Position numbers and translations under genes: made by a program. From Actinomycetes bacterium (lineage in GTDB: Bacteria > Actinomycetota > Actinomycetes > Actinomycetales > Cellulomonadaceae), in contig JAEWEJ010000124.1 of the NCBI GenBank assembly GCA_023389455.1, positions 1-19,163 on the forward strand: a stretch of 19,163 nt of DNA, in the 5' to 3' direction. Positions 16,370 to 19,163 of the stretch are shown here, piece after piece. Position 1 is the stretch's first letter. Every line of letters begins with the position of its first letter. Below the pieces are notes generated by a model. It saw only the letters and a list, made by a program, of their open reading frames with translations, was not told the DNA's origin and made no database searches.

Positions 16370-17530
16370 ATGGCCACCACGTCGAGCACGCGTGCCGAGG
16401 TCGTCCGGGGACGGGGCCGCCTGAGTCGCGGCGAGTGGGTGTCGATCTCCGTGATGGCGTCGGTCGTGCTCGCGCTGACCGTGGTCGGGTGGGGCGTCCT
16501 CGTGCTCGTCGTGGCGCCGGCGCACCTCCAGGTCGACCGGACGACCGTGTTCGGTGTCGGCCTGGGGCTGACCGCCTACACGCTCGGCATGCGGCACGCC
16601 TTCGACGCCGACCACATCGCGGCCATCGACAACACCACGCGCAAGCTCATGACCGACGGGCAGCGGCCGGTGTCCGTCGGCTTCTGGTTCTCGCTCGGCC
16701 ACTCCACGGTCGTGTTCCTGCTGTGCGTGCTGCTGGCGTTCGGGGTGCGGGCGCTGGCCGGGCAGGTCGAGGACGAGTCGTCGACGCTGCAGCAGACCAC
16801 CGGGATGATCGGCATCTCGGTGTCCGCGGTGTTCCTGCTGATCATCGGCGTGCTCAACCTCGTCGTGCTGCGCCAGATCCTGCGCGTCTTCAAGGACATG
16901 CGCGGCGGGCGGTACGACGAGGCGACGCTCGAGCACCACCTGAACAACCGCGGGCTGCTCAACCGCGTCCTCGGGCCGGCGACGCGGGCGGTGCGCAAGC
17001 CGTGGCACATGTACCCCGTGGGGCTGCTGTTCGGCCTGGGCTTCGACACCGCGACCGAGGTGTCGCTGCTGGTCCTGGCCGGCGGCGCGGCGGCGTTCCA
17101 GCTGCCCTGGTACGCGATCCTCACGCTGCCCGTGCTCTTCGCCGCCGGCATGACGCTGCTCGACTCCATCGACGGCTGCTTCATGAACTTCGCCTACGGC
17201 TGGGCGTTCTCCAAGCCGGTGCGCAAGGTCTACTACAACATCACCATCACGGGCCTGTCGGTGGCGGTCGCCCTGCTCATCGGCGGCATCGAGGTGATGA
17301 CGGTCGTCTCCGAGCGGCTGGGCCTGGAGTCCGGGCCGGTCGCGTGGGTCGGCGGGCTCGACCTCGGGTACGTCGGGTTCATCATCGTCGGGCTGTTCGT
17401 GGTCACGTGGGTCGTGGCGCTCGCGGTGTGGCGGTTCGGCCGCGTCGAGGAGCGGTGGACCGCCGACCTGAGCCCGGCTCAGGCGGTGCCGGGCGACACC
17501 ACGGCGCCGCCGTCAGGGTCGAACCGGTAG
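16370..17530 (+). CDS. NiCoT-family high-affinity nickel/cobalt transporter
   Basis: A 386-residue inner-membrane permease of the HoxN/NixA (NiCoT) family importing Ni2+ and/or Co2+ for metalloenzymes or cobalamin. The family signature RHAFDADHIAAIDNTTRKLM lies at about 75-94 in TM2 (metal-ligand candidates His76, Asp79, Asp81, His82). FSLGHSTVVF and LFGLGFDTATE are the other signatures, followed by LDSIDGCFMNFAYGWAF. About eight hydrophobic segments are visible, with a cytoplasmic loop rich in charged residues near 165-205. The ATG at 16370 follows GGGGGGAGCGCC. It is divergent from the Fur-family gene, implying metal-responsive control. Its last 52 bp overlap the end of kdpE on the other strand. 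Ni versus Co preference cannot be read from the sequence. Confidence 0.95.
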   Translation: MATTSSTRAEVVRGRGRLSRGEWVSISVMASVVLALTVVGWGVLVLVVAPAHLQVDRTTVFGVGLGLTAYTLGMRHAFDADHIAAIDNTTRKLMTDGQRPVSVGFWFSLGHSTVVFLLCVLLAFGVRALAGQVEDESSTLQQTTGMIGISVSAVFLLIIGVLNLVVLRQILRVFKDMRGGRYDEATLEHHLNNRGLLNRVLGPATRAVRKPWHMYPVGLLFGLGFDTATEVSLLVLAGGAAAFQLPWYAILTLPVLFAAGMTLLDSIDGCFMNFAYGWAFSKPVRKVYYNITITGLSVAVALLIGGIEVMTVVSERLGLESGPVAWVGGLDLGYVGFIIVGLFVVTWVVALAVWRFGRVEERWTADLSPAQAVPGDTTAPPSGSNR

Positions 17531-18198
17531 CCCATGCCCGCCTCCGTGAGCAGGTACCGGGGCCGCGCGGGCTCCGGCTCGAGCTTCTTGCGCAGCTGGG
17601 CGACGTACAGGCGCAGGTAGCCGGTGTCGGTGACGTGCTGCGAGCCCCAGATCTCGGTGAGCAGCGTCTGGCGTGTCACGAGCCTGCCCGGGTTGCGCAC
17701 CAGCCGCTCCAGCACCTGCCACTCGGTGGGCGTCAGCCGCACGGGCACCCCGGCCCCGTCCGCGCCGCGCAGCACCGTGCGGGCCGACAGGTCGACGGTC
17801 ACGTCACCGAAGCGCACCACCGGGGCCGCCTCGACGCCGCTCCCGACGCGCCGCGTCAGGGCCCGGATCCGCGCCAGCAGCTCCTCGATCGAGAACGGCT
17901 TGGTGACGTAGTCGTCGGCGCCCGCGTCGAGCGCCTCGACCTTGTCGACCGCGCCGGTGCGTCCCGAGACGACGAGGATCGGCGCCTGCGACCAGCCGCG
18001 TACCGCGTGGATGACGTCCACGCCGTCCAGGCCCGGCATGCCGAGGTCGATCATGAGGACCTCGGGCCGGTGGTCGACGGCCTGCGTGATGGCCTGCGGC
18101 CCCGACGTCGCGGTGACGACGTCGTACCCCTGCGCCGCGAGCGTGATGCGCAGTGCGCGCAGGATCTGCGGGTCGTCGTCCGCGACCAGGATCCTCAT
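17479..18198 (-). CDS. kdpE: Response regulator KdpE
   Basis: A 239-residue OmpR-class DNA-binding response regulator of the potassium-limitation two-component system. The receiver domain (1-about 118) has the acidic pair Asp8/Asp9, phospho-acceptor Asp51 (LMIDLGMPG), Ser78 and Lys100 (VTKPF). A winged helix follows (about 128-228), with LTPTEWQVLERLVRNPGRLVTRQTLLTEIWG and YLRLYVAQLRKKLEPEPARPRYLLTEAGMGYRF, closely matching KdpE. The ATG at 18198 overlaps the kdpD stop as ATGA, so the two are translationally coupled; the frame is open further upstream inside kdpD, but that is not used. It would activate kdpFABC when K+ is low. The C-terminus overlaps the convergent transporter gene. Confidence 0.95.
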   Translation of the reverse strand: MRILVADDDPQILRALRITLAAQGYDVVTATSGPQAITQAVDHRPEVLMIDLGMPGLDGVDVIHAVRGWSQAPILVVSGRTGAVDKVEALDAGADDYVTKPFSIEELLARIRALTRRVGSGVEAAPVVRFGDVTVDLSARTVLRGADGAGVPVRLTPTEWQVLERLVRNPGRLVTRQTLLTEIWGSQHVTDTGYLRLYVAQLRKKLEPEPARPRYLLTEAGMGYRFDPDGGAVVSPGTA

Positions 18199-19163
18199 GC
18201 CGCTCCCTGACTCGTCGGACCGGTCCCGGCGCCCGTCTCGCCGACCGTCCCGTCGACCGTCCCGTCGACCGTCCCGTCGCCGACCGCCGGCAGCCCCACC
18301 ACCATCGTCAGCCCGCCGCCCGGGGTGTCCTCCGGGGTGAGCGTGCCACCCATGCCGGTGACGAACCCCTTGGACAGTGCCAGGCCCAGGCCCAGGCCCG
18401 TGGAGTTGTCGGTGTCCCCCAGCCGCTGGAACGGCACGAAGACGTCGTCGCGACGCGCGCACGGGATGCCGGGCCCGTGGTCGACGACGCGGATCTGCAC
18501 GGTCCCCGCGAAGGCGCTCGTCGCGACGCGCACGCGGGTGCCGGGCGGCGCGTGACGCGTGGCGTTGGCCAGCAGGTTCACCACCACCCGCTGCAGCAGC
18601 ACGGTGTCGGCGAGCACCGGCGGCACCGTGAGGTCGAGGTCCAGCTCGACCTCGTCGGGGCCCAGGCCCAGCTCGTCCAGCGCGGGCAGCACCACGTCGG
18701 CGGTGTCGACGTGGGTGCGGGCGACCGCGAGCACCCCCGCGTCGAGCCGGCTGACGTCGAGCAGGTCGGTCATGAGCGTCGCCAGGGCGCGCAGGCTCTC
18801 GTCGGCGGTGTCGAGCAGCTCGGCGCGGTCGGCCGGGCTCAGCCGCGCACCGGCCGTCCGCAGCCCGCCGACAGCGGCGGTCGCGGCGCTCAGGGGCCGG
18901 CGCAGGTCGTGGCTGAGGGCGGACAGCAGCGCGCTGCGGACCCGGTCGGACTCGGTGAGGTGGTCGACCTCGCTGGCCACCGACGCGAGGTCGCTGCGCT
19001 CGAGGGCCGCGCGCAGCTGCACGGCGATGACGTTGAGCAGCCGCCGCTCGGACGCCGCGAGGTCCGGTCCGTACAGCTCGAGCACCCCGCGGTCGTCGAC
19101 GGCCACCGCGGCCGACGGGTCGCCCGGCGGCACCTCGCCGTCCGACGCGAGCACGGTGCCCTC
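18195..19163 (-). CDS. kdpD: Sensor histidine kinase KdpD (partial, C-terminal part)
   Basis: The 5' end runs off the right edge; 322 residues are visible, of a protein usually 830-900 long. The first visible part (ending ERRLLNVIAVQLRAALERSDL) is the end of the GAF-like domain. The transmitter follows: H-box SALSHDLRRPLSAATAAVGGLR, N-box VNLLANATRHAPPG, G1 DHGPGIP and G2 GLGLGLALSKGFVTGMGGTL. These match KdpD, the membrane kinase sensing K+ limitation and turgor. The N-terminal KdpD/Usp domains and the four TM segments lie outside the window. The last 25 residues contain three DGTV repeats encoded by 12-bp tandem repeats. The stop overlaps the kdpE start (ATGA). Confidence 0.95.
   Translation of the reverse strand, partial: EGTVLASDGEVPPGDPSAAVAVDDRGVLELYGPDLAASERRLLNVIAVQLRAALERSDLASVASEVDHLTESDRVRSALLSALSHDLRRPLSAATAAVGGLRTAGARLSPADRAELLDTADESLRALATLMTDLLDVSRLDAGVLAVARTHVDTADVVLPALDELGLGPDEVELDLDLTVPPVLADTVLLQRVVVNLLANATRHAPPGTRVRVATSAFAGTVQIRVVDHGPGIPCARRDDVFVPFQRLGDTDNSTGLGLGLALSKGFVTGMGGTLTPEDTPGGGLTMVVGLPAVGDGTVDGTVDGTVGETGAGTGPTSQGAA
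18243..18278. repeat. Three perfect 12-bp tandem repeats inside the kdpD 3' end
   Basis: GACCGTCCCGTC is repeated three times exactly (18243-18254, 18255-18266, 18267-18278). On the minus strand it encodes the tetrapeptide DGTV three times near the kinase C-terminus, past the catalytic domain. Unit number can change without shifting the frame. Confidence 0.95.

Overview
The window is very GC-rich, with genes packed tightly on both strands, mixed ATG/GTG starts and strong G/C third-position bias. Together with the gene families present (KdpDE, actinobacterial-style GH32/GH68 proteins, a class II UvrA, a YtxH-type small protein) this points to a high-GC actinobacterium. A Cellulomonas-like member of the Micrococcales is my best guess, inferred from composition and gene style only. 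It reads as an ordinary chromosomal region. I see no phage, transposase, CRISPR array, tRNA or rRNA.

Layout, left to right. Positions 3-65 hold a possible tail of an upstream gene. Next come a phosphotransferase-family kinase (+) convergent with an MFS exporter (-), then gluconokinase (-) and a YtxH-domain protein (-). An APC-type amino acid permease and a CPA1-type Na+/H+ antiporter follow (+). At 7083-8553 lies the most unusual locus: the lipoprotein signal and first blade of a GH32 fructan hydrolase, joined one nucleotide out of frame to the body of a GH68 levansucrase. A perfect 17-bp hairpin follows it. Then come a class II UvrA (-), a PAS-PAS-GAF-PP2C phosphatase (+), a two-domain VOC protein (+) with a clear promoter and operator-like palindrome, and a TetR regulator (-) divergent from an Ohr/OsmC peroxidase (+) with a palindrome between them. 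A 7-unit array of 16-17 bp tandem repeats follows ohr. A Fur-family regulator with a Nur-like His-X-His (-) is divergent from a NiCoT nickel/cobalt transporter (+). The right edge carries kdpE and a partial kdpD (-).

Functional themes are ion homeostasis (Na+/H+ antiporter, Ni/Co uptake with its likely regulator, K+ sensing by KdpDE), stress handling (Ohr, UvrA2, phosphatase signalling) and carbohydrate metabolism (gluconokinase, decayed fructan enzyme). Three regulator-target pairings are suggested by geometry: TetR with Ohr, the Fur-family protein with NiCoT, and an unidentified repressor with the VOC gene. I found no convincing new multi-gene system. The GH32::GH68 chimera is the observation most worth following up.
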